From assembly GCA_003135315.1 (NCBI GenBank), contig PLBD01000209.1:198-5878 (forward strand): DNA of 5,681 nt, written 5' to 3'. The DNA comes from Acidobacteriaceae bacterium (lineage in GTDB: Bacteria > Acidobacteriota > Terriglobia > Terriglobales > Acidobacteriaceae). Shown in pieces: positions 1 through 5,681 of the stretch (position 1 is the first letter of the stretch; each line of letters opens with the position of its first letter). A program made the position numbers and the translations under genes. The notes below the pieces were generated by a model. That model did not search any database. It was not told the origin of the DNA and was given only the letters and a program-made list of their open reading frames with translations.

Positions 1-797
1 AGCTCGATGACGAACTTCATGCCCACCGCCCACTCCCGCACCTCGTTGCCTTCAGGCATCCCGATGCGGCGATCGATGTCGCGGCTCACCGCTCCGACCG
101 GCCCATCTCCAACGACCGTTAGCGCAGCGTGAATATCCATTCCCGGAGTAAATCCGGCTTCCGGCTTGCCGGCGCGGTCTACGCCCTGGTCGAGCAGGCG
201 GACGCCCAGCACTTTCTTGTCTTCGATCAGCGCTTCGCTCACCGGCATTCCCGGCCACACCTGCACTGTCCCGCTGGACAGCAACTGCGCGCCGACCCAC
301 TGATTGAACTGTCCGATGGAAAGCACCAGCCCGTCTTTCTTGTGCAGGAAGCTGGGCGTGAACGGCAGTTCGAGCGCGTCGTATTGGACCGGCAGGAAGC
401 GGCGGAATGTTTTCAGCAGACGATCGCCGATCCGTAGTGCGAGCGAGCGACGGCTGGCGCCCGTGGGATCCAGCAGGTACACCAGCTTCTCGCTGGACAC
501 GGGCGTCGCCATGGGAATCTGCGCCGGATCGAGATCGGGGAAGGTAGCGCGAATCCCGCGCGCCCGTGTTACCACTCCCGAGACGCCAAAGCCGATATCG
601 TCCGCGCGTTCGTAGCAGATCACTTGCAGCGGCAGGCCGGGCGCGGTTCCGCTCTCCATCGCCGGCGTCCCGTCTTCGTTCAGCAGCTTGCGCGAGAGCG
701 TGGTCAGGAAGCCGCCCATCGCCGGCCCGAAGCCGACGCACGCGATGTCCACGTCCATGGCCGTGCGCTCAACAGCTGGTTGTTCAGGCGTATTCAA
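1..797 (-). CDS. ETF:ubiquinone oxidoreductase-like FAD protein, N-terminal part (cut by window edge)
   Basis: Partial gene: 265 codons are visible and the 3' end lies beyond the left edge. Translation shows an N-terminal FAD dinucleotide-binding fold with VGFGPAMGG (residues 21-29), then YERADDIGFGVSGV (62-75), equivalent to the 'EKxxxIGxHxLSGA' stretch of ETF-QO. Next come a TPVSSEKLVYL segment (98-108), SIGQFNQWVGAQLL (160-173), and a stretch near 199-224 (GVRLLDQGVDRAGKPEAGF, then GMDIHAAL) that follows the ETF-QO order 'GIxxxDxGxxKDGxPKxxFxxGxELHA'. In this family the enzyme takes electrons from reduced electron-transfer flavoprotein through FAD and a 4Fe-4S cluster and reduces membrane quinone; the ferredoxin-like C-terminus would be outside the window. 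It lies 9 nt after the acyl-CoA dehydrogenase, a fitting electron donor pathway. The start chosen is TTG at 797-795, because AAGGA sits 6 nt before it. An in-frame ATG at 758-756 (13 codons shorter) has only a weak GAGCG upstream but would still keep the whole FAD fold. Family is fairly sure; physiological partner is inferred. Confidence 0.83.
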   Translation of the reverse strand, partial: MNTPEQPAVERTAMDVDIACVGFGPAMGGFLTTLSRKLLNEDGTPAMESGTAPGLPLQVICYERADDIGFGVSGVVTRARGIRATFPDLDPAQIPMATPVSSEKLVYLLDPTGASRRSLALRIGDRLLKTFRRFLPVQYDALELPFTPSFLHKKDGLVLSIGQFNQWVGAQLLSSGTVQVWPGMPVSEALIEDKKVLGVRLLDQGVDRAGKPEAGFTPGMDIHAALTVVGDGPVGAVSRDIDRRIGMPEGNEVREWAVGMKFVIE

Positions 798-803
798 TCA
801 CAT

Positions 804-808
804 TCCTT
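804..808 (-). promoter_or_regulatory. Shine-Dalgarno deciding a TTG start for the ETF-QO-like gene
   Basis: On the minus strand AAGGA lies 6 nt before TTG (797-795). It overlaps the TAA stop (809-807) of the upstream acyl-CoA dehydrogenase, so ribosomes finishing that gene end on the next gene's binding site. This is a usual layout for translational coupling. The competing ATG at 758 has no comparable site. Confidence 0.55.
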
Positions 809-3038
809 AACGTGGATAATCCAGCGCCTCGGGGATCATCACCTTCGCGATCGCCTCTGCGGCGCTGTCCTTAGACAGCTGCGCGCCCGTGAGGCACCCA
901 TCGAGTTTGCTGTGCAGGCGCTGAAATTCTTCCAGCCCGCGGCACGACGCGCATGGTCCGGCTTTGACAGGATGCGAACCATCCGGCCCGATCACGTCCG
1001 TCGCCATGGCGATGATGCCGGGGATCAATCCTTCCAGCGAATCCAGTTGGTCGCTGCGATAGCAGCCCTTGTAGCCTTCCTCGTCCCAGGCCGGATGCCG
1101 GTTGTACCCAAACGCCAGCTCGGCGCAGATGCGGCCAACTTCTCCCGCCGAACGCGCGGCCTGGATGTGGCACAGGTCGGTGAAGAAGTTCAGCGTTCCT
1201 GCCAGTCCTTCTGCCAGCACCGGGTTCTCCGGACCGTGTGTCTCCAGCTCGATCATATCCAGCGTCTGCTGCCGCGCCGCCAGCAGCCAGCACAACGCAT
1301 CCGCCAGCGGGAACGTCACGCCCTGGCGCGCGCTCTGATACAGCGCTCCGCCATCGGCGTCGGTAGCGACTTGCAGATGGTTGTAGATCCACAGCCACAA
1401 CTCCATCGCGGTCGCCAGCGAGCATGCGCCAGTTCCCGGACGATGCTCCGCGACCCGGCGCATCTCCAGAATCCAGTTGCGGAATTGCGCCAGGAAAAGT
1501 TCGTTGGTCATCGTGACACTGAGGTTGCGCCGCTGCACCGCTTCCGGGCCTTCGTACGTGGCTTCCAGTTGCGTGTCCATCCACTTGTAGGTGAGGAAGC
1601 CGGGACAATCCTCGGTGATCCCGTAGCCGCCCATCAGGCTCAGCGCCTCGCGCATCGCGTTGGAGCCGGTACCGGTGTTCCACAACTTTGCCGCCGGACA
1701 CAGCACATTGGAGATGGCATCTCTTAAGGCGAACTGGACCAGCGGATCGGCCTTCAGATCTTCGTAGTCGCGGCTGCGCTTTGCGGGCGGAGTGTTTTCC
1801 TGCCGCAGAAATTCAATTGCCGACTTGTTCACATCACGGAAGAACTTCATCTCCGACCGGCCGCGGCTGACACCCTTCGCGGCGAGAATCTCGTTCTTCT
1901 CGTGTTCCAGGGCATCGATCTCGTCGCACAAGCGCGCTGCGGCAAAGCCCAGGGCAGCGCCCGCTTCGCCTATGGCCCACAGGCTGGCGAGGCGATGCAG
2001 TGCGTCCTGGCGCTGCTGCAAACCGAGTTCGTAGCGCAACATTCCGGCTTTCGCCTGCTCCGAGCCGCGGAAGCGCCCGCGCTGATAGCGGATGATCGGT
2101 TCAACCGCCGACAGCAGCTTGGCCGATGTCATGAGTGCCACCGTCACGCGCGTGCGTTTGAAGACCGCCTCGATCACTTCGCTGTGGCTGTAGTTGGGAA
2201 TGATGACGCCGTCCTTCACCGTGTAACCGCCGACGATCCGGCTGGCGGGCACAGTCACGTTGAAGATCGGATCGCAGGTGGAGGAGAGCTGGTGTACCAG
2301 TTTGCGCGTCGGCGTGCCGCGGTCGAAGACGCCGGGATCGGTTTCCTCGATGATGACGATGCAGGAGCCCTTGATGCGGTCGTCGCCGGAGTCCACGGCA
2401 GCGGTCACGAAGTTCGCAAACCCCATGTTGGTGATGAAGCGCCCGCGCTTTTCCACCCGCAGCAGAGGTTCCTCGCCGTCGGCCCACTTCTCGACGCGCA
2501 ACTTGCCGTTCAGGATGCCAGTGTCCACGCCCACGTACGGAATCGGCTCCGTAAGGCAGAACGCACCCCGCAACGGCTGACGGTCCTCGTCCGGAGTGGG
2601 CGGGATTGCCAGCGACATGTAGTGGGCCTGCTGTTCCGCAGTGCCGCGCTCATGGATGGGGGCCAGCGCCAGGCATCCGGCGAGACTGCACGTCGCGGCT
2701 CCGGCGTCCACCCACGCCAGTTCGAACGCGGTCAGCGCCAGCGCCAGGTTCTTCGGCCCGGCCAGGTAGCCGCCTTGTTCGGGATCCATGAACACCGCAG
2801 TGATGCCGGACTGGTCGAAGGCCTCAAGCAGCGTGGCTTTTTCCGCGGTCCATTCATGGGTGCCGCGCAGCCCCTGGGCCACCAGCCGCGCCACCGGCCC
2901 CCGGGCTACCTCGCGCGCCGACTGCACCAGCATCTGCAAGTCATAGCGGTCGGCAAACCGCCACAGGATCTGGCGAACATTGTCGTCGGGCAGCGTGCGC
3001 AACGTTTCCGATCGTACTCGCGAAACCGTGGTGGCCAT
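807..3038 (-). CDS. Long acyl-CoA dehydrogenase-family flavoprotein (743 aa)
   Basis: Acyl-CoA dehydrogenases oxidise an acyl-CoA to the 2-enoyl-CoA with FAD and hand the electrons to ETF. Residues 1-130 resemble the helical N-domain. The middle domain has AFCLTEP (159-165) and RFITNMGFANFVTAAV (200-215), matching the 'A.LTEP' and 'ITN.G.A' flavin-contact motifs. The C-terminal helical domain has LMGGYGITED (468-477) and ATYEGPEAVQ (493-502), equivalent to 'GGxGxxxxxP...YEGTxxIQ', so Glu496 is the likely catalytic base. The usual AGSD after LTEP is replaced by IPYVGVD. The protein continues about 240 residues past the YEG motif, far longer than the common ~380-aa enzymes. The tail carries CASC (696-699) and Cys715. 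The start is ATG 3038-3036, preceded by GGAGGTGAGG; an in-frame start 8 codons upstream would include that site in the coding sequence and is rejected. The next gene follows after 9 nt. Substrate is unknown; the family is clear, the subgroup is not one I can name. Confidence 0.88.
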   Translation of the reverse strand: MATTVSRVRSETLRTLPDDNVRQILWRFADRYDLQMLVQSAREVARGPVARLVAQGLRGTHEWTAEKATLLEAFDQSGITAVFMDPEQGGYLAGPKNLALALTAFELAWVDAGAATCSLAGCLALAPIHERGTAEQQAHYMSLAIPPTPDEDRQPLRGAFCLTEPIPYVGVDTGILNGKLRVEKWADGEEPLLRVEKRGRFITNMGFANFVTAAVDSGDDRIKGSCIVIIEETDPGVFDRGTPTRKLVHQLSSTCDPIFNVTVPASRIVGGYTVKDGVIIPNYSHSEVIEAVFKRTRVTVALMTSAKLLSAVEPIIRYQRGRFRGSEQAKAGMLRYELGLQQRQDALHRLASLWAIGEAGAALGFAAARLCDEIDALEHEKNEILAAKGVSRGRSEMKFFRDVNKSAIEFLRQENTPPAKRSRDYEDLKADPLVQFALRDAISNVLCPAAKLWNTGTGSNAMREALSLMGGYGITEDCPGFLTYKWMDTQLEATYEGPEAVQRRNLSVTMTNELFLAQFRNWILEMRRVAEHRPGTGACSLATAMELWLWIYNHLQVATDADGGALYQSARQGVTFPLADALCWLLAARQQTLDMIELETHGPENPVLAEGLAGTLNFFTDLCHIQAARSAGEVGRICAELAFGYNRHPAWDEEGYKGCYRSDQLDSLEGLIPGIIAMATDVIGPDGSHPVKAGPCASCRGLEEFQRLHSKLDGCLTGAQLSKDSAAEAIAKVMIPEALDYPR

Positions 3039-3040
3039 CC

Positions 3041-3050
3041 CCTCACCTCC
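3041..3050 (-). promoter_or_regulatory. Strong Shine-Dalgarno fixing the acyl-CoA dehydrogenase start
   Basis: The minus strand reads GGAGGTGAGG immediately before ATG 3038-3036, with GGAGG 7 nt from the start codon. It argues for the 743-aa product over the 751-aa reading. Confidence 0.8.
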
Positions 3051-3105
3051 GGGCAAAAACAACCCCTATTGTGATTTGTGTATGGCCCAGCTTCCTGTGA
3101 CGTAC

Positions 3106-3133
3106 ATCATAGGGACAAGTGACGCGCGTACAA
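3106..3133 (-). promoter_or_regulatory. Candidate sigma70-type promoter for the acyl-CoA dehydrogenase operon
   Basis: On the minus strand TTGTAC (3133-3128) is followed after 16 nt by TATGAT (3111-3106), a 5/6 match to the -10 consensus with a weak -35. Transcription would begin near 3099, giving a leader of about 60 nt before the ATG at 3038. Found by eye only; the -35 matches just 3 of 6 positions. Confidence 0.3.
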
Positions 3134-3202
3134 GATGGCGCCGCTAAGCCGTTCCTCGGGAAACTCCAGTTGCAGGACGGAAGGAGGAAGCAAAAGAGCA
3201 GA

Positions 3203-3225
3203 GGCCCGGAACGCAACTCCGGGCC
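3203..3225. terminator. Perfect 8-bp G+C hairpin in the intergenic region (terminator-like)
   Basis: GGCCCGGA (3203-3210) pairs fully with TCCGGGCC (3218-3225) around a 7-nt loop ACGCAAC. No U-run follows on the plus strand. On the minus strand a short TTTT lies about 8 nt after the stem, so if it is an intrinsic terminator it would better serve minus-strand readthrough from the pgl side, protecting the dehydrogenase operon. It lies upstream of the candidate dehydrogenase promoter and of the plus-strand tRNA. Structure is certain from sequence; function is a guess. Confidence 0.4.
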
Positions 3226-3307
3226 ATTCGCTATGCTACGCTGTGAGGATATGGGCAGAGTACGCAACCGGTGCGTGGAGTTCAAGCCGCCAGTCGTACC
3301 AATGGTC

Positions 3308-3313
3308 TATAAG
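3308..3313 (+). promoter_or_regulatory. Possible -10 element for the tRNA gene
   Basis: TATAAG (5/6 to TATAAT) ends 8 nt before the mature tRNA 5' end, so a transcript from it would start almost at tRNA position 1. No convincing -35 is found at 16-18 nt; TTCAAG at 3281-3286 is 21 nt away. The tRNA may instead come from a promoter further upstream. Confidence 0.22.
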
Positions 3314-3321
3314 TCGTCGAA

Positions 3322-3398
<77 letters not shown>

Positions 3399-3413
3399 AT
3401 CAAGTCAGCAAGC

Positions 3414-3434
3414 TCCCGCCGGCGCATGGCGGGA
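3414..3434. terminator. G+C hairpin between convergent tRNA and pgl (possible bidirectional terminator)
   Basis: TCCCGCC (3414-3420) pairs perfectly with GGCGGGA (3428-3434) around a 7-nt loop, starting 16 nt after the tRNA CCA end. Its place between convergent genes fits a terminator for both, but neither strand has a real U-tract after the stem (scattered T's only on the minus side), so efficiency is doubtful. The rest of 3435-3527 shows no feature I can support. Confidence 0.4.
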
Positions 3435-3527
3435 AGGTTGACGCTCGAATGGACACTCCGCTCCAGACCCAATCTCACCGGGGAAGAACCGCCATGACGC
3501 CTAAACCATCCGCGACTTCCGCCAACT

Positions 3528-4214
3528 CTATTGGCCCGCGGCCTCGCGGTCGGCGAGCAGCAGGGCCTGCGTCTGGCTGATGCGGCCGGCGGGCACCGAG
3601 GGATCGGCGGCGCGAAGTTTTGGGAAGGCTGAGACCTTGTCCGGGCCGCTTACCAGCCAGAGAATGCGGCGGGCGCGATTGATCACGGGATAGGTCAGCG
3701 TCATGCGACGGCGGCCCTGATAGACGCCGGTGATGGCAACGTCCCTGTCCATTACGTTGAGGACCGGATCGCCGGGAATGAGCGAGGCTGTGTGGCCATC
3801 GGGACCGAGACCGAGGTGAGCGAGATCGAGCACCGGAGGCTTGCCGGCGATGCCTTCCAGGGTGTGCGCGTATTGCTGCGCCGCGGCATCGCTGTCGGGC
3901 GATTCCACCGGCATGGCGTAGATCTGGTCGGGCGGAATGGGAGCGTGCTCCAGCAGGCTGGCGCGCAGGTGGACATAATTGCGGTCCGGATCGCCGGCCG
4001 GAGCAATGCGCTCGTCGATCTGAAAGACGTGTACATTGGCCCAGGGCACGTTTTCGTTGGCGAGGTCCGCCAGCATCATCCACGGACTCTTGCCGCCGCT
4101 GACCGCCATCACGAAGCGGCCGCGCGCGGCCACTGCGGCGCGCGCATCGGCGGCGATGACCGCGGCCCCGCGCCTGGCCAGCGAGTCGACATCAGGAAGG
4201 ATTTCGACGTTCAT
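3528..4214 (-). CDS. pgl: 6-phosphogluconolactonase
   Basis: This cytosolic enzyme hydrolyses 6-phosphoglucono-1,5-lactone to 6-phosphogluconate, the second step of the oxidative pentose phosphate pathway. The 228-aa length is typical of the DevB/Pgl type. Family motifs occur in order: AVSGGKSP (37-44, phosphate-binding 'SGGxTP'-like loop with Lys in place of the usual Ser/Thr), QIDERIAP (65-72) with the DER triad followed by PDRNY (76-80), LGLGPDGHTASLIPG (134-148) with the hallmark GxDGHTASLFPG motif, and RMTLTYPVINRAR (170-182). The start is ATG 4214-4212. Its ribosome site is weak (GTAGG close to the ATG), but the start lies only 5 nt after the gnd stop, so coupling to gnd translation is likely. 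It is the last gene of the minus-strand pentose-phosphate cluster and converges on the tRNA gene. Confidence 0.95.
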   Translation of the reverse strand: MNVEILPDVDSLARRGAAVIAADARAAVAARGRFVMAVSGGKSPWMMLADLANENVPWANVHVFQIDERIAPAGDPDRNYVHLRASLLEHAPIPPDQIYAMPVESPDSDAAAQQYAHTLEGIAGKPPVLDLAHLGLGPDGHTASLIPGDPVLNVMDRDVAITGVYQGRRRMTLTYPVINRARRILWLVSGPDKVSAFPKLRAADPSVPAGRISQTQALLLADREAAGQ

Positions 4215-4219
4215 TGTGC

Positions 4220-5239
4220 CTACTTTCCCGCCGTCTTCTCCAGGTGCCCGCCGAATTCGTAGCGCATGGCTGACAGTAGCTTGTCGGCGAAGTCGGCCAG
4301 GCCGCGGGAGCTGAAGCGCTCATACAGCGCCGTGGTCAGCACCGGCGTCGGCACACCTTCGTCAATGCTCGCCTTGATTGTCCATCGCCCTTCACCCGAG
4401 TCGGAGACACGTCCGGCAAATTTCGCCAGCTGCGGGTCTTCGAGCAACGCCGACGCCGTCAGGTCCAGCAGCCAGGAAGCGATGACGCTGCCGCGCCGCC
4501 AGACTTCAGTTACGTCGGGCAGATTGAAGTCGTACATGTAGTGCTCGGGATCGCGCAGAGGAGTGGTCTCGGCATCGACTTCGCCCTTGTGCTTGCCGAC
4601 GTTGGCCGACTTCAGAACATTCAATCCCTCGGCATAGGCAGCCATGATGCCGTACTCGATGCCGTTGTGCACCATCTTCACAAAGTGACCGCCGCCGTTG
4701 GCTCCGCAGTGCAGGTAGCCTTCTTCGGAGGTGCCACCGGCTTTCTCGCGTCCGGGAGTGCGGTCGATGTTACCTATGCCCGGGGCGAGGGTTTTGAAGA
4801 TGGGATCGAGATACTGCACCGCCTTGTCGGGGCCTCCGATCATCATGCAGTAGCCGCGCTCCAGGCCCCACACGCCGCCGCTGGTACCGACGTCGACGTA
4901 GTTGATGCCCTTGGGCGCGAGTTCTTTCGCCCGGCGGATGTCGTCGATGTAATAGGAGTTGCCGCCGTCGATCAGGATGTCGCCGGATTCCAGGTAGGGA
5001 AGTATGCCGGCGATGGTCTCATCCACCGCAGCCGCCGGAACCATCAGCCACACCGCGCGCGGCTTGTTCAGCTTCTTGGCGAAGTCCTGCAAGGAAGAGG
5101 AGCCGACTGCTTTTTCCTTCACCAACTCTTCCACCGATTTGGGGAACACATCGAAGACCACGCATTCGTGTCCCGCTTTCATAAGGCGGCGCACCATGTT
5201 GGCGCCCATCCGTCCCAGACCCACCATTCCTAGTTGCAT
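4220..5239 (-). CDS. gnd: 6-phosphogluconate dehydrogenase, decarboxylating, short form
   Basis: Converts 6-phosphogluconate to ribulose 5-phosphate and CO2, reducing NAD(P)+. The 339-aa product is the short form, rather than the ~470-aa E. coli-type enzyme. The Rossmann motif is GLGRMGANM (7-15), and strand 2 ends VVFDV with Asp30. Substrate motifs are IDGGNSYYIDD (90-100), DVGTSGGVWGLERGY (116-130) and GHFVKMVHNGIEYGIM (184-199), the last containing the catalytic Lys188 and the conserved HNGIEY. WTIKASIDEGVPTPV (286-300) is also characteristic. An acid at position 30 is expected for NAD+ rather than NADP+ preference; this is inference from fold rules. The start is ATG 5239-5237, placed right at the beginning of the Rossmann fold with AGGAG 6 nt upstream; an in-frame reading 21 codons longer has no support. 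It is followed by pgl after 5 nt and preceded by tal 116 nt upstream. Confidence 0.96.
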   Translation of the reverse strand: MQLGMVGLGRMGANMVRRLMKAGHECVVFDVFPKSVEELVKEKAVGSSSLQDFAKKLNKPRAVWLMVPAAAVDETIAGILPYLESGDILIDGGNSYYIDDIRRAKELAPKGINYVDVGTSGGVWGLERGYCMMIGGPDKAVQYLDPIFKTLAPGIGNIDRTPGREKAGGTSEEGYLHCGANGGGHFVKMVHNGIEYGIMAAYAEGLNVLKSANVGKHKGEVDAETTPLRDPEHYMYDFNLPDVTEVWRRGSVIASWLLDLTASALLEDPQLAKFAGRVSDSGEGRWTIKASIDEGVPTPVLTTALYERFSSRGLADFADKLLSAMRYEFGGHLEKTAGK

Positions 5240-5245
5240 CGTTCG

Positions 5246-5250
5246 CTCCT
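5246..5250 (-). promoter_or_regulatory. Shine-Dalgarno fixing the gnd start
   Basis: AGGAG on the minus strand, 6 nt before ATG 5239-5237. It selects the 339-aa start over an in-frame ATG 63 nt upstream. Confidence 0.75.
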
Positions 5251-5308
5251 GTATCGAAATTCTCAAAGTAGACTGTGGAAAGTGCAGCTTCAGCCGGCGC
5301 AACCGCAG

Positions 5309-5340
5309 ATCCTTCGTCGGACTGAAGTCCTCCTCAGGAT
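5309..5340. repeat. REP-like 32-nt imperfect palindrome between tal and gnd
   Basis: The element is symmetric about 5324/5325. The outer arms ATCCT (5309-5313) and AGGAT (5336-5340) pair, then a mostly mismatched 5+5 interior (one G-C pair), then an inner stem GGACT (5319-5323) with AGTCC (5326-5330). Either strand could form a bulged stem-loop. The 'TCATCCTGAG...AAGGATCT' pattern resembles short dispersed palindromes I recall from Acidobacteria and other soil genomes; copy number cannot be tested here. It follows the tal stop by about 16 nt on the minus strand, so it may also act as an mRNA-stabilising or weak terminator hairpin; no U-run follows. Confidence 0.5.
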
Positions 5341-5355
5341 GACAATTCTGACTCT

Positions 5356-5681
5356 TTACGCGCCCTGAGTAAGCACCACGCTCTTGGACTCGATCACCTT
5401 CATTAGCTCGTTCCAGGAATCGGAAAACGCCTTGGCCCCTTCGGTCTGCAATTGGGCTGCGAGCGCATCCACGTCAACACCATTCTTCGCGAACTGAGCT
5501 ATGAAGTCCTCGCAGTCACCGCCGTCCGCCGGCATCGCCGACCCCAGTTCGCCGTGATCGGCGAAGGCTTTCAGCGTCGCTTCCGGCATGGTGTTCACCG
5601 TGTTAGGCGCAGCCAGCGCCTTAATATACAGGATGTCGGAGGCGCGTGGGTCCTTGGTCCCGGTGCTGGCCCACAGCAGGC
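5356..5681 (-). CDS. tal: Transaldolase, C-terminal part (cut by window edge)
   Basis: The last 107 codons are visible; the 5' end is beyond the right edge. Transaldolase transfers a dihydroxyacetone unit from sedoheptulose 7-phosphate to glyceraldehyde 3-phosphate. The visible residues LLWASTGTKDPRASDILY, then KALAAPNTVNTMPEATLKAF and ADHGE, match the conserved 'RLLWASTGxKDPxxxDxxYxxxLxAPxTVNTMPexTLxAxADHG' of the long, mycobacterial/cyanobacterial-type transaldolases. The tail (about 50 residues with FIAQFAKNGVDVDAL and SWNELMKVI) fits the helical end of that subfamily. The Schiff-base lysine would be outside the window. The visible stop TAA at 5358-5356 ends a plain transaldolase tail, so no C-terminal glucose-6-phosphate isomerase fusion is present. 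gnd follows after 116 nt; I see no strong promoter in that gap, so readthrough from tal to gnd-pgl is likely. Confidence 0.93.
   Translation of the reverse strand, partial: LLWASTGTKDPRASDILYIKALAAPNTVNTMPEATLKAFADHGELGSAMPADGGDCEDFIAQFAKNGVDVDALAAQLQTEGAKAFSDSWNELMKVIESKSVVLTQGA

Noticed and set aside
52..741. Minus-strand open frame of 229 codons in another frame of the ETF-QO region
   Set aside because: Arg-rich, no motif; the neighbouring minus-strand frame carries clear ETF-QO motifs over the same bases.
624..1727. Plus-strand open frame of 367 codons antisense to the acyl-CoA dehydrogenase
   Set aside because: It spans the junction and body of two well-supported minus-strand genes, has no recognisable motif and an Arg/Gln/His-rich composition typical of antisense frames in G+C-rich DNA.
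1902..3074. Plus-strand open frame of 390 codons antisense to the acyl-CoA dehydrogenase
   Set aside because: A mirror frame of a real gene; no family motif, and it runs over the real gene's start and ribosome site.
3494..3580. Short plus-strand ORF starting ATG 3494 after GGGGAAG
   Set aside because: It encodes only about 28 Arg/Pro/Ala-rich residues and overlaps the 3' end of pgl.
4541..5233. Plus-strand open frame of 230 codons antisense to gnd
   Set aside because: It overlaps a gnd gene with all catalytic motifs intact; composition is rich in Val/His/Asp with no motif, as expected for a shadow frame.

Overview
The window is G+C-rich DNA from a bacterial chromosome. It is densely coded and almost entirely on the minus strand. 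The best guess at phylum is Acidobacteriota. This rests on recalled resemblance of the long acyl-CoA dehydrogenase/ETF-quinone oxidoreductase pair, the short-form gnd beside tal and pgl, and a small 'ATCCT...AGGAT' palindrome; no rRNA or marker gene confirms it. No phage, transposase, CRISPR or defence gene is visible.

Left block (1-3038, minus strand): an unusually long acyl-CoA dehydrogenase-family protein (743 aa) is followed 9 nt later by the N-terminal 265 codons of an ETF:ubiquinone oxidoreductase-like flavoprotein, which runs off the left edge. The second gene appears to start at a TTG codon whose Shine-Dalgarno overlaps the stop codon of the first, so the two are probably translationally coupled. 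Together they would remove electrons from an acyl-CoA thioester and pass them, via an ETF not present here, to the quinone pool.

Centre (3039-3527): a noncoding divergent/convergent region. It holds a candidate promoter for the dehydrogenase operon, a perfect 8-bp G+C hairpin, a plus-strand tRNA with a CAT anticodon and an encoded CCA, and a second G+C hairpin between the tRNA and the convergent pgl gene. Acceptor-stem pairs and the anticodon loop suggest the AUA-reading tRNA-Ile2 (lysidine type) rather than tRNA-Met.

Right block (3528-5681, minus strand): a pentose-phosphate cluster in the order tal (3' part) - gnd - pgl. Gnd is the short form of 6-phosphogluconate dehydrogenase, and pgl starts 5 nt after it. 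The three products cover lactone hydrolysis, oxidative decarboxylation to ribulose 5-phosphate, and the non-oxidative transaldolase step. Glucose-6-phosphate dehydrogenase (zwf) is not between them or downstream, so it must lie upstream of tal or elsewhere. A REP-like imperfect palindrome sits between tal and gnd.

No clearly new system is present. The points most worth a second look are the atypical acyl-CoA dehydrogenase with its cysteine-containing C-terminal extension, the coupled TTG start, the identity of the CAT tRNA, and the small palindromes.
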